Part shown: one piece after another, positions 19,948 through 31,935 of the stretch | Layout of the letters: every line of letters begins with the position of its first letter | Numbering within the stretch: the stretch's first letter is position 1 | Origin: Nephrocerus scutellatus | Taxonomy: Eukaryota; Arthropoda; Insecta; Diptera; Pipunculidae | Reading direction: 5' to 3' | Assembly: GCA_947095585.1 (NCBI GenBank) | Contig: OX352761.1 | Coordinates: 132,834,277 to 132,898,276 of the forward strand | DNA length: 64,000 bases | The notes under the pieces: generated by a model | Database searches by the model: none | Told to the model about the DNA's origin: nothing | What the model saw: the letters and a program-made list of their open reading frames with translations, nothing else | Translations under genes and position numbers: made by a program

Positions 19948-20630
19948 ACTGACCCGACAGACGTTGTCCTGTCCCGCTTTCAATAAATTTGTTTGTGATT
20001 GTTTTGTGATCTTGTGAAAAGTTATTTGTTTTGCGATATCGCGTCACAGTATTAGTCACATCAGTATTAGCAGAAACACCTGGCGTTTCCCGGCTGTCCC
20101 ATCCCACTGACCCCCGCCCACTGACCTCCCGCCCTCTGACCACCCGCCTACTGACTCCACGCTCAGTTACACCCGCGTTTCCCGGCTGCCCCATCCCACT
20201 GACCCCCGCCCACTGACCCCCGCCCACTGACGCCACGCCCTCTTACACCCCCACTAACTAACCAATTCACCAATCCAGAAAACTATAGAATTGACACTTA
20301 TACAGGCAAAAAATGTACACTTGTTCGAATATTCTTTATATGAAGACCATATACAGGGAAAACTACATTTTTCACCCCAGCGCCACCTATCGGGTCCAAT
20401 TTTATTTTTATTTAAATATTATATGGTGTGAATTTGAGATAAATCGTTCCATAAATAAGAATTTTCGGAAAAAAAAACGATACCAGCGCCATCTTCCGGG
20501 CTGATTTGTAAATCTAAACCATCCAGAGCGTCACCCAAACGCATACAAAAAAAATCATTTAAATCGGTCCAGCCGTTTAGGAGGAGTTCAGTGACATACA
20601 CACGTACAGTAGAATTATATATATAAAGAT
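19948..20630 (-). mobile_element. Non-autonomous Helitron-like element
   Basis: On the minus strand the element starts TCTTTATATATATAATTCTA after an A (consistent with insertion between A and T). It continues with CCTAAACGGCTGGACCGATT and AGATGGCGCTGGTATCG, a 5' block I recall from insect Helitrons, and ends in GACAACGTCTGTCGGGTCAG. The terminal CTAG expected after GGGTCAG is not preserved. No Rep or helicase coding is present. The interior carries a GC-rich minisatellite. The assignment is from remembered terminal sequences and needs a library search. Confidence 0.6.
20085..20245. repeat. GC-rich minisatellite inside the Helitron-like element
   Basis: A unit of roughly 14-15 bases (CCCACTGACCCCCG and variants) is repeated. 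A larger duplication starts with GTTTCCCGGCTG at 20085 and again at 20177 (92-base period). The composition contrasts sharply with the AT-rich surroundings. Confidence 0.8.
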
Positions 20631-21794
20631 AAGGGCTTTTGACTTTTCCCGTTAAGATGAATTTAAATAAATCTCAATCTCTCAAACCTATACACCGCAA
20701 ATCTCTTCAATGAATGAATTTAATGAACGCTAAACCTATCAGTAGTATCCTTTTTATTCCTATTCATTTTATTCAATGGTTACTCGCATACGAGCAAAAT
20801 GAATGAAAATGAAGAAAATCCAGATAGGTACCAATAAAACCTTCGCTTATCGATTGATTTATGAGACATCTAACATTTCAATACTGCAATTTTCAGCGCA
20901 CCTCCACACAGTATTCGCTTTATCGAGTGTTAAATTGAAATATTGCCCTCAAGTCATGGGTTATAGCGAATAGCAAAAAAAAAACAACTTCGTTTATTTT
21001 CGACACCACCCATTATTTGCATATTAATAGCTAATGCTTATTTGCTAATAAAATGCTTTAAGCAGTGCACTTTTATGACTACTTTAGCAACCATAGTTTC
21101 TGGCAATTTAAGTTATAATACCTCCGAATATTTCAATAGATTAGAATATATGCATATCTGGCTTTAAATACCAAAATGTTTTAATCTTATTGTAATTTTT
21201 ATAGTTAGCCTTTTCATTGGTTTATTACATTGGTTTTTATATTAAGCTGCATTTAAAAGAAGGACGATGGTAAGTGCCATTTTGATTGCCACACGTTTAG
21301 AAGGAAATTATACATTCGATTCGTATTGTTAAAAAACTCAATATTTCTTCGGAATAGCTAATTTCATATTACAAAGTAGGATAGCCAAACTTATCAAGAA
21401 GAAGGGCGCTATTTGCAATCAAACCTAACTGCGGGACGTTAAACTGGTGGTGAAAAATATGGCGGGCAAGCAGAACTTCAAGCAAGTTGTTATTGCCTAT
21501 ACTGCCAAAATATTTGCAGAATGTCTGAACGTTTTGCTATATTTTTGCTAAGCTCGGGATGGGCTATCCAATCAGCAAGAGAATTAAACCTCCCGTTATT
21601 GGCTCTAAAGCAATTAATAAGCGGCCATATACTCTTCGCGTGTGGGGCACATATCCCAATCAGACGACTTACTAACAATTCTATTAATAAGTCTAACGGG
21701 AACTCCATGCCTGCTCTCAGTATTGTTATGAAATTATTCTTGGGAATATCGAAGCGAAAATAGTCTGGGAGTCATTATTCAGGCAGTACGTTTA
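20631..21794. other. Unassigned DNA
   Basis: AT-rich to about 21400. The overlapping 72- to 80-codon frames at 21490-21763 lack motifs. Confidence 0.35.
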
Positions 21795-23010
21795 CACGAT
21801 AAGCCTAATCACAATGGAGAGGCTGTCATCGAGATGGCGCAAATAAGAATTTGGTCGTTGCGAGTACAAGATTTGCGCGTAGTAATATCCACGCCGTGGG
21901 CACCGTGGCACTCAGTTCGCCGTTCGGATACGGCAATTAACTGTAGGTCCCTTGCATTTGTGTGCAAAAATATACATGCACAACACAAATGATCGCGAGA
22001 AGCGAACACGTATTGGACCGCAACGTTCTGTCGCGTCAAATATTATTATTAATATTAATATCCACAAAGCCACCTGTGTAGTTTCTAATAGAGCCACTCG
22101 CAACCAGATAGACCATTTGATAATAGATCCACAACCCAAACTTGCTCTCGATAAGAACGTATCGGTCAGTCGTTTCAGAATTGAGTCATCACCGCTGCCA
22201 TTCGCAACAAACAGACCAGAAAACACTATGGTCATGCGATAGAACTTACCCTAAACGAAGGAAGGGCAAGTCTGGGACTTAGAACCAGGCGTAGAAGAGA
22301 AATGAACACGCCTTAAAAAAACTGTTATAAGTACTGCTGACTGCATCTTAGGTGGTAGTCGTAAAGATCCGACTGGTTAGATATGGAATATAAGCCAGCG
22401 ACTGAACGTAAGAAAATTATGTACCCAGCAATATAATGGACCAATGGAACGCGGGCAAGTGAGGAAGAATATAAAGCGCTTCGAAGATACTTTCTCCAAC
22501 GTCAGGTTGAAGGCGTGTCTATCCACTGGTCGGGGCCCATTATAAATGTTGAAAGGGCTGAATAAATATAGTGATCCGGATATCTTTACTAGTCATCTGC
22601 AAAAGAAAGAAGCCTGGGAGAAGAATATAGTCCGTAAAATCGATATGTACATAGAGTGAGGATCGCACCAGACTCCGAATATAATATAATTTATAATGCA
22701 ATATACACTCCGTTGCACACACTGCAAAGACAAAGAGGTTAATTTTAAGCCAGAATAAAACTTTATAAAGCCATGAGAGAATTCGGCATCACAGATAAAT
22801 ACGACTATGTAGCTATAAGCCAAGTAAAGATATCTGGATAAATATTACGCCCAATCAACATCTATAACGGTATCCGGTAAGGTAATGGACTTTCCTGTGT
22901 CCTCTTCCAAGTGACGTTGGAGAAAGTGATCAGATACTCTACGACAAAAACAATTCTTTATAGGTCCATCCAGATAGCGGTTTACGCAGACGACATATAT
23001 ATAATTCCTA
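21795..23010 (+). pseudogene. RTE-type LINE body: endonuclease end to reverse transcriptase
   Basis: The segment before the nested SINE (21820-21892) and after it (22056 on) aligns with the endonuclease of the RTE copy at 62.6 kb: TRNQIDHLIID is seen in both. Beyond 22260 the linker pattern is present in pieces (EEYKALRRYFLQRQ), followed from 22640 by reverse transcriptase fragments in several frames: KLYKAMREFGIT, GNGLSCVLFQVTLEKVI, and AVYADDIYI. The catalytic YADD box (22983-22994) is intact even though stops and shifts break the frame. The element fades out after 23010 with no 3' tail. Confidence 0.8.
21893..22055 (+). repeat. SINE nested in the RTE, with 10-bp target-site duplication
   Basis: The direct repeats TAATATCCAC at 21883-21892 and 22056-22065 flank the SINE. 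Removing the SINE and one repeat restores the RTE sequence as it exists at 62.6 kb. The SINE itself has the first ~20 bases of the head (GGGCACCGTGGCACTCAG) joined directly to the body at TTCGCCGTTCGGATACGG, so about 165 bases including the B box are missing. It ends in an ATT tail. Confidence 0.9.
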
Positions 23011-24815
23011 CGCACTGACCACTAGAGCCACGAAACCACCACAATAATAATAACATTTGGGTGCACAATCAACTACGAACTCTTAGCCATGTTCGATTGT
23101 AAAATCTTATGTGAGGAAGAATGATTCTGGTGTGATGTTAACGTTAAGTAAAAACATAATAATGTTGGTTGTGTCACTAATCAAAAACGAAAGTAATTTG
23201 CTGTCTGATTTTTTCATTCGAATGGATAATGTAGTCGACAACCACAACAACGACCACACATCTAAACGAATAAATTACGTCGAACGCATTTAGGAAAGCC
23301 TCAAACTTTTTACAGGATTGTACAGTTATAAAACGGGAACTACCGCCCTAAGAAGCTGAACGTATATATTTCCTCTGAAGTATTTCACATCACTTTAATT
23401 GAACACTTGCCCTCAAAAGGAGATTAGAAAATATAACTAAAAATAGAGATTTATTAGATTAATTATACGTTTTTATGAAATGAATTCAAAGCCTTTTCCT
23501 AAATGAATAAGGAAAGTCCGCTAACGGCGGCCTTATTGACACACACACAGAGAGTCCATTAAGGAACCCTATTCCATAACACCGCTAACATCAAATCAAT
23601 TACCGGATGTAATGGTCTTAAATCAAAGAGACACAAGCGACAAGAAGTATATACTGTTAATATCTATGAGTTGCTGCTCGCTAACCAATAATCTGGACCA
23701 ATTAACCAAATTGTAAACGTTTCGGCGAAAATGCCAAAAGCCAAAAGATCAACGAGAAAGTTGTTGTTTGTTGATTACTCTGATCTGCGCGCACACAACT
23801 CTTCCCTGATCTATTTCGAGAAATGAAAATGAAAATTAAAAAAAAAATTTAATCCAATTCGATAAACCAAAGCCAGCCCAAATTAAAGTAGGCTGGACAA
23901 AAGCAATTATTCTCACGGTAAAACTACGTACGAGTACTTGATTTGCAAAACGGTAAAAATTCCATGCAAGATACGCACATAAGATATACGAGTATTGGGT
24001 AGAAGCGATGAAGAGCTGTTTAGTTTTTCCTTCTTTCCATTTAGAGTTTTTGATCTGAGCTCGCAGATTAGGTTACATCACGCACCTGATGTAAGATTCG
24101 GTTTAAACAAGAGAATGGTGGGTTAATTGACTGATCACGTGTGTATGTATGTGTACATGTGTGTATGTGAGCTCTAATTTCAGATAACGCAGCGCAATGT
24201 ATAGTCGTCAATTTAATTAAACATAAAAGGAGGCCGCGCAAAGCAAAAAAAAAGCAACGGAAATAGGAGTATTTAAGAATTTTTCAAAAGTACATTAATG
24301 TACAATGACCTGGAATATTTTCAACAAAAAAAAAATGTATTTTTAATTATCCTAAGATCTTAAAATCACTCCGAACAAACATTTCCACCACCTTTATCTC
24401 TTCTGTTTACATTACCGATGAAATGATGCCACAGAGTAATTATATCAACTAGTAATGTCAGTGGTCGAAAATCTACCATATTCTAGACGTAAAGCATAAA
24501 GCGAATTGTACAATGCCTTCTTGATACTCATGCATTCATTCATATATTGATTACAATCTCTCATCACTCTTAAAGCCGCATCTGAGTACTCATATATGTA
24601 TCATTTCTTTAACGATTTTTACAAAAATCTTAAATCAAATTAGTGTGAACATGTCTAAAGAACTCTTAAGATATCTCGTACGAGAACTCATATGATTTTG
24701 TTGACAGTAAATAAGTTTCTATTTTCATTTGAAAAGTCATAGAAAAATTTTGAAGAAGTAGTAAAGAATTTGTAGGAGTCAATACAATCTTTAGCTGAAT
24801 AAGCAACAAAGCAAT
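23011..24815. other. Unassigned DNA
   Basis: No TE or gene recognised in 1.8 kb. The frame at 23111-23293 (60 codons) has no motif. Confidence 0.35.
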
Positions 24816-25735
24816 AAAAAAAACTACACTTCTGACCGTTCAATCCAGGTCGTATTGGACCGTTTCAAATCCAATGTTTACAGCATAAACGCCGGTATTC
24901 CCCAAGGCTCTGTTTTGTCTCCGACATTTTTTCTCATTTTCATAAATCATCCGCTAGTTCAAATCCAATTCATTCTTTCGCTGACGAAATCATTCAATTA
25001 CTAAAAAATCATGACATACAATCAGGCTGAGAAAATGTTCAATGCTAACAGCGCACACCACTACTAGAATAAGCATTATACAAAAAAAAACAATAGCTTA
25101 GCAATACTGTTTATCATTTGTATATATAACAGTTATACGCGTGAATGATATGAATGATAGTACATAGAAGTTATTTTTAGGAGTTTTTGACACAATAACA
25201 AGGTGGGAACTTCACAATGGAGTAGAATTTAACGCTTCCTAAACCAAATGCTATCTTTAGTCGTCTTAGGATAATTTAAACTCCCCCCCCCATTGATCTT
25301 CCATCAAAGAAAGTGTAAACTCGAAATACTCGGTATGTGCTACAAGGATAATCTTCGTTGGAATGACGACATATTCTCACGCATCACTAAGAATGCTGCG
25401 AAATATTTAGGTTTCCTAGCACGATGCAAGAAAGTACTTCACTCCCTCAGACTTGGCTACTATTTATAAGGCATATATTCGACCTAAACTTAAATACAAC
25501 TGTATTGTCTGGGCAGGTGCTCATAAGACCATATTGCATCTACTAGATAGAATTCAGAACAGCGCGATAAAATTTATAGGTGACGAACAAAATGCGAAAA
25601 CAATATTTCCTGCTTGTCACTGTTTTATCGTTTTTTCTACAAGCGGTGTTTAAAAGAAATATCCAGACACATCCCGCCCATCCTTCAACCCAACTGCAAT
25701 ACTTGTGTCGCAACTCGAGCTCATGGATTTATCAT
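24816..25735 (+). pseudogene. L2/CR1-like LINE reverse transcriptase to C-terminus
   Basis: The translation, with frameshifts, gives SDRSIQVVLDRFKSNVYSIN, then AGIPQGSVLSPTFFLIFIN (fingers/palm), HSFADEIIQLL, LRWNDDIFSRITKNAAKYLG, LARCKK, and a 66-codon frame with ATIYKAYIRPKLKYNC, IVWAGAHKTILHLLDRIQ and NSAIKFIGDE. The order and motifs fit L2/CR1-like LINE ORF2. The catalytic FADD is FADE (24977-24988), which should abolish activity. The element ends at about 25735, where a miniature RTE begins. The family is the same as the fragment at 58.2 kb, whose GVPQG-type block is almost identical in pattern. Confidence 0.85.
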
Positions 25736-25737
25736 CT

Positions 25738-26000
25738 ACCGGTCAGCCATCAGCAGAATAACAAATTTCAGGTGGCCCTAACTATATCTGACTGGGGGAA
25801 GTGCGAAAAAACCTCCACGTGGTGGCCGCCGGTAATTATCTCTAATACAGGAAAAGTTAAATGATCCGGTGAGTCACTTCAAAGTAAGTTTGGCGCGAGG
25901 CTAATAACCTCACCCGTAAAAAAACTATATTACGGAACCCATCGGGGGGCCAGGACCGGGCACCGGTTGTAGAGCCAAATATGATGATGATGATGATGTG
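25738..26000 (+). mobile_element. Miniature RTE derivative: 5' UTR fused to 3' tail
   Basis: It starts CGGTCAGCCATCAGCAGAAT, exactly where the RTE copies at 18447 and 63340 start. It runs through CCTCCACGTGGTGGCCGCCG and GAGGCTAATAACCTCACC, then jumps to GGGCACCGGTTGTAGAGCC and ends in GATGATGATGATGATG (25981-25999). Trinucleotide tails of this kind are usual at RTE 3' ends (family knowledge). It has no coding sequence. It could have moved using RTE machinery supplied in trans, like a SINE. Confidence 0.75.
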
Positions 26001-26139
26001 TTTCCGCATTTTTATGATCTACAGTCATTTCGGATCTTTTCCTCTCCTTAACTTCCTAATGCCCACGCTGTGCTAAGCATTATTAACATGGGTGCAAATC
26101 CCGTGAGCCAATTGTGTACAAGTACATTATAAAACAAGT
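26001..26139. other. Short unassigned spacer between two RTE pieces
   Basis: No repeat or frame recognised. Confidence 0.35.
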
Positions 26140-26500
26140 AAATATAAAAAAACCTCATTTACGCGGGTTAGCAAAATTGGCTTCCGACATTGAGTCGTTC
26201 ACAAAATTTCAGCCATCTAGGTCATGCGAAAGGTGGCTAAAAGAGACCTCAAGAAAATGGCGCGATTTCAACCTCATCACTGGAACTGTCGCCTTTTCGG
26301 AGTGTATGACCAATCCACAACCACTTCCGTCGTTGGATGGTTGTTTCTATTGGTTCCTGACCAGTTCTCTAGTAAATAAGTTTCGTTAGAGATACGGTTA
26401 GGCCAAAGAACCCTTAAGATACTCCATAGGCACCTATTTACGAACGTTTGTAATCTTTTGTGATAGTAGCGGTCACCTTCCAAGTGCAGCACCAATACAA
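26140..26500 (-). pseudogene. RTE-type LINE ORF2, C-terminal fragment
   Basis: The minus-strand frame 26277-26495 reads KRLQTFVNRCLWSILRV, then LWPNRISNETYLLE, and VVVDWSYTPKRR. This fits the RTE C-terminus after the reverse transcriptase, where 'LQTFINRCLR.I....W...ISN..L......W.WIGHTLR' is the usual pattern. Stops follow. It is tail-to-tail with the miniature RTE. Confidence 0.75.
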
Positions 26501-26551
26501 CAGCACTGATTCTGATTCAAAATTAAATTTTGTTTGTTGGTTTTAATTTTT

Positions 26552-26745
26552 AAATTCTCTATATTAACTTGGCGTGCCCGTGTGTTTGTTTGTGGCTGGC
26601 GGAATCTTGTGATCAATTTTAAGTCCACTTCTCAAAGTCCGATTATATTGAAACTTTGCACACATATGTATTTCCGGTGACAACACTTCGGGGCTTCGGG
26701 GCGGAGTGCTCCCAAACAAAACTTTTTTTGAAAAAGCAAGCAAGA
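26552..26745 (+). repeat. Repeat-bearing element, 5' fragment D
   Basis: AAATTCTCTATATTAACTTG at 26553 is nearly identical to the end of the element at 48593 (minus strand). Then come CACTTCTCAAAGTCCGATTA and TTGAAACTTTGCACACATAT, TTTCCGGTGACAACACTTCG and a GGGGC-rich stretch, as in that element. Only the first ~190 bases are present. Confidence 0.75.
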
Positions 26746-26890
26746 TCACACCATTCTAAATTGACTGTGTGCAGCGATGCTTTACGATTTGTAATAGAAA
26801 TCTTTTATAGCACTATACATATTTGTATATAAAAATAAGCATCGTATTGTATTGTTTTAAAATTAGGCTCAGTAATATACCATTGAACGT
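26746..26890. other. Short unassigned spacer
   Basis: AT-rich, with no feature recognised. Confidence 0.35.
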
Positions 26891-27145
26891 TGGGACCGTG
26901 GCTGAGTAGATAAGGTCAGGGTCTTCGTAATTTGAATTTTTTTACGGCCACCTCTCGCGAATATCTGACAAACGCCCGAGAGTAATAACTTTTCACGGAA
27001 AGCTTCTCAATTCGCCGTTCGGATACGGCTTTAATTTGTAGGTCCCTTCCATTTGCGTGCAAAAATATATATGCCCGACGCAAATGGTCGCGAGAAGCTA
27101 CGCCTTGGACCGCAACGGTCTGTCCTGCCAAATAACATTATTAAT
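26891..27145 (+). repeat. tRNA-derived SINE, shortened head
   Basis: The head GGGACCGTGGCTGAGTAG keeps the A box but lacks the B box region, and joins the body at TTTTTTACGGCCACCTCTCG. The body is complete and is the least diverged here (GCCCGAGAGTAATAACTTTT, CACGGAAAGCTTCTCAATTC, GCCGTTCGGATACGGC, CAAATGGTCGCGAGAAGC). It ends near ATTATTAATA. Confidence 0.85.
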
Positions 27146-30100
27146 ACCGTTGTACATAAATTACATATAACAGTAACGTGTGGAAGATTTATAACAAATT
27201 ATATTTAAGATTATTTCAGTATGTTCTGATACTTTCTTGAACTATCTAGACGGAACAGAATAGAATAGAAAAGACTAGAACCTTGTCGAAAATCGCAGTT
27301 AAGTTATAGTTTACATTTGAGCCAGACTTCTTGAAAGTTGAAAAGTAGATAGAGCTACAGCATTTGTGAATAATTGTGTTTTAAGTGAACAAAAGTGTTA
27401 GTTTTTGCATTTTTTAAATTTTTGCTATTTTTGCTATTTGTTAATTAAAGTATCAATTTGTGAAATAATAAATTTGTGTTGTGTTTTTATTAACAAAATC
27501 CATTACGAACTCTAGAAAGCCTGAATTTCGTAACAATGTTAATTGCCTTGCATTGGTTTGATACTGGATCTCAATGCCTTGTTATAAGTGACTTTCAGAG
27601 TGTTAGTAAAATGATAGAGGTTTGTAAAATAAGACATTCGTGCAACAAATGAAGTTGAATTTCGGAAATTTGATTCACCTTTGAATTCACCTTACCATAC
27701 AAGGGCTTTTTTGAGATGAGTTCCGGAAGTTTGCGATCGATCGTATTTTGATCAACATTGATGCATATTCAAAGAAAATGCCTATCTTCTTTTCTTCGCA
27801 AATTCTCTGACTATCGTACAAGACTCACTTGTTGAATTGATTCAACAAGTCTAGGGAAATTTTGTTTTCAACAACAACTATGACGGTTTTTGTTGTGTGA
27901 TAGCAAACATCTACACATACTTAGGTGCATGACGCGAATATACTTGTCATTTCAGCAATAACTTTTATGCAATACGGCAGATGACACGTATACTTGTCAT
28001 GGTATTTTTGCTCTAGGCGCACAGGGCTAGACAGTACAAATTTGTCTGACAGTCAATGCGTTAAACGTTCATAGATTTGCTAATCCTTATTGTCTGCGAG
28101 TATGAGTCTGGGTCTATTGAAAACCCGCATATAATTAATAATACGAATCAGCAAAAACGTTAATTGCCATATCTCGGTATAAAGGTGTATGGTATGACAG
28201 AAATCGCAGTGCTTAGCGCGACCACCCGATTGCTTTGTCCATTTAAACATCTCTCCCTGACTAATGGATTAGCTTTTGGCTCTGTGAATTGTAGACATTC
28301 ATAAGAGTTTAACATGTTGCTATTTAACACGCGCTATTGGAGAAAACAAAGTAGAAATCTATTTAGAATGGATCGATTGTCCACCAGCACCGCCGCCACC
28401 AAATGCAGCTGCCACATCTGGACATTGAGACATTGAGCTTTGGGCAGCTAGTCTGAGTGTATTGAGGAGTCAGCCAGATAGTATGAGGAAAGAGAAACGC
28501 TTCTTTTGAATGACACTTGCATTTGCGCGATGTCGATGTTTTTTTTATGATACTCGTACATACACACTTACTAAAAGGCAATATTCGTAAGGTGCATTTG
28601 TTGATTATCTATGGTATACGGTTGACGAAATTGACATTGCTTAATAGTTAATTGGAAACTTTATAAATATTATTTCTTATGTTTATGGTAATGACAGCCA
28701 CACTGCAATTCGCTAACAATCAAGAGCGTGTTTGTTGTTTCCTGGAAGAAATCACCTCTGTTTGGTATATGCAGAATGTTGTTAATCTGCGTCTGCGAAT
28801 TCTTGTCATTTGGTGCAGTCGCGCTGTACCCCGAATAACAACAACTATACAACAAAAACTCGTCTGCTAATCAAGACATTTCTCATTTTAAGAGAAAAAG
28901 AAAAAAAAAAAAAAGAATTCCATTTTGGTGGACACAGACATCCAGTTTCCCAATGATTTGCAAATTCTTCTGCAAGCACATGCACGCTTATGAGGCAATA
29001 AGGTGAACGAGAAGCATGAACTGAGATTTAGTCTTAAACATCCGCCTGTCCGCCTACTTTCGACGGACGAACGGAGCGTATCTATAGTTAAAAAGTCATT
29101 AGAGCAGGACGAGGAGAAAGACTGTGTGCAGCAGTGGCGCTTTAGCCTTTTGGTAGGCCCTGAGGCAAAATATTTTTGTGGTCCGTATAATTTCATCACA
29201 CAGTTACTCCACTGAACGCAATCGATGTTTGACACTTGTTAACTGTCAGCGCATGTATGAGTCCATAACGCAGCAACACTATTAAGAAGTTTATTCTAAT
29301 TTTCATGTACGAATATAACCAACAACAACACAAAACAAAAAGATACTTCGTTCTTCATGCTTCTTTTCCAATTCCAAAATGTATTAAAAATTATTTGTGA
29401 AATTCAGTATATCAAGAAGGTTTAAGTTTATTGGCCCTACTGTCAATTGAAAGTATTGCTATGGATGAACTAAGATTTGAAGATATAATAAAGAAACAGT
29501 TGTCAAAGCTTATTGAATTATTACTTATTTATTGAAAAAATTCTTCTTGTGACTGTTTTTATGAAATTGATTTTTTATTCACAGTTATTGCTCAATGAAC
29601 CTCTTGGACCCCGTGAACCCTGAGGCACGTGCATAACACAAAACCATATAAAACGGCCGTGGTATGTAGTTGTTGGTTGTTATTGTTGTTTGAAATTCAA
29701 TTAAATGAATGTGTAGACGGTGAGCGCAAGCGTAATCGCAGAAGTTGACAAAGCGGTCGAGCGGCGGAGTAGTGCGAACCGCACCGCACTGGACTAAATT
29801 GGATCGTATCTGTACTCAAAAACATTGATTGAGTAAAAAAGACGTTTTATGTGCACCTGTCAGGACTTGTGACAGATTTTTCAGTAGATATACTCGTAGA
29901 TAAATTTACGTCTATTCTGATTGACATTATATTCGGCCTGTGCAGAGCAGGTGACCGGTACATACTATAACCATATATGTGGAATGCTAATGTCAGTCCG
30001 AATTGTGCTCACTGATGCAAGAAGTACTGGTATATTTGGCAAGAGGTTGTCTTCTGATTGTAATCAAGTGTGTATGCAAATATAAAGTTATATTTTTCCT

Positions 30101-31334
30101 GTTGTGTGAATTTCTTAATGCACTCATAGCCCCAATGGAGGGTAGAAATAGTTACATTTTTTTCTTCCTTCCTTGCAAATTGGTTAGGTCTCTGCTGACA
30201 TGAAAGTGAATTCAATGCTTACAAAATTATAGCCAGCAGATCATGATAACCGAATAGTAATTTAAAAAGTTAGTATAGCAAAGAGCTGACTACGTAATAA
30301 ACCCTGTAACTAAACATGATTCGATTCTTTGTAGAAGTTAGAAAGTCCAAAACCTTTATCCATTTACATATAAAAATACCAAGAAGGATATATGTTAGTA
30401 CTTGGTACTTGAAAAATCCAATCAACTGCTTGTCATCAGCTTGCCTACAGTGTGTTGACGTTCCGAAATGATGTGTACTGGCCAAAAAGATAAGCTTTTA
30501 TTGCTTTGCTACTTGAATGGGCGGACATAATTACGGGTTCTTCAAACCTTTTTTTAAAAACCAAAGATTAGATAAATAGATTAGATGTATAAAATTAAAG
30601 CGGACTCTTTGTAAAGATACGCAATGCATTTTATTATTATTGGAGGATTTCATTAATCGACAGAAGACTGGACAACATTTTATGTTATGTGTGTTCTGTG
30701 TTCTACAATTATCAATTCTCTACAATTATCGAGGTATAACCTTGTGTTGAGAACCGCATACACGATGTTCTCTACACGCTAAAGTCCTCACTCCAACGTC
30801 ACCAACCATTAAAATTTCACCCTTAGGAGCAGGCAATGGCAAATTCTTTAGGCTTTTATATTGATTTATATTGACTTTTATAATTGATCGATCGGATATT
30901 GATCAATTGAGAATACGAGTAGGAACGCAATCCAAACAAAAAATAAATCCCAATTTACCGTTACAATTTTTCCTCTTTAAATGTTTTGGAAAATTATGGG
31001 CATGTTAAAAAATGGGATTTTGTATGTTGGGATTTTTATTTTAGATAGCGTGCGAAATCCTTGATCAAGAGATCTGCTGATCAGCAGTGATGCAGTGAAT
31101 CGGCTTAAAAGCAATAAGGCCTCTGGATCATATAAGGCATCGCAATGTAGCTTATTAACTATGTACGAACCGCATTACACCAAAAAATTATCTAATAATG
31201 GCGACTGGTGCCACATATGTATATACGAAAGGAGATATCACAACGTATACGATTTCCTCCTCCATCTTTCGAGACAGAATAACTCCATACACTAAAGTCA
31301 GCATTGGCCTAGAGTTCCAAAATTTTTATGAATT
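27146..31334. other. Unassigned DNA, 4.2 kb, free of recognised TEs
   Basis: This is the longest stretch without a recognisable mobile element. It contains a perfect 11-bp palindrome with a 2-base loop at 27827-27850 (ACTTGTTGAAT / ATTCAACAAGT). Frames at 28363-28581 (-), 28679-28870 (+), 28888-29235 (-), 30009-30215 (-) and others have no motif. Any host exon in this window could lie here, but I cannot point to one. Confidence 0.35.
27827..27850. repeat. Perfect 11-bp inverted repeat
   Basis: The arms 27827-27837 and 27840-27850 pair exactly over TG. Standalone; function unknown. Confidence 0.8.
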
Positions 31335-31935
31335 TCTTTTCCTTGTCCTTTTCTTTGTGGTTTCGCAGGGCTTATACGCCTACGCGCCATGGCAATAAGT
31401 TGGACTATGACCTTGAAAATCGAAGGAATGTTATTTACAATATATTATATTCCTTACGTTATTTTCATTTCATTTCAGCCAAAGGTAAACATTGCTATAT
31501 CTTAATAATCGTTGGTGATTTGGTCATAGCTAGCAAATGTGACGAATTACTCGCGGCCTGTGAGAACATTTTGGGATCAAAGTTCAAAATTAAAAATCTT
31601 GGTGACATTCGGAATTATCTTGGGTAATTTCGCGCTCAACCAAACCACGTACATCAAAAGTGTCGTCAGTGAGTTCGGTCTAGCTGACGCACGACCATCA
31701 GATGTGCCAATTAGGGTATCATACGAAAAGGGTAATATCTCAGATGCGTTAATAAACAACGACAAATATCGGCAGTTGGTTGGATGCCTACTATATATTT
31801 CAGTCAACACACGACCAGACATATCGGCCAGCGTATCGATTCTGGCACAAACCAAGAAGATTGGAACGATCTACCGATGGCCAGTATTAAATTGCTACTG
31901 GAAAAATGCGGTGTAACATCATTTGAATGAGTGTT
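31335..31935 (+). pseudogene. Ty1/copia retrotransposon pol relic
   Basis: This is a reverse transcriptase/RNase H junction of a copia-type LTR retrotransposon. The first frame reads ILIIVGDLVIASKCDELLA, then FKIKNLGDIRNYLG. After a frameshift at about 31625 comes TTYIKSVVSEFGLADARPSD, VPIRVSYEKG, NNDKYRQLVGCLLYISVN, TRPDISASVSILAQ and, shifted again, QEDWND. The Y-V-D-D catalytic box is IVGD (31507-31518), losing one catalytic Asp. No gag, integrase or recognisable LTR is adjacent. Confidence 0.85.
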
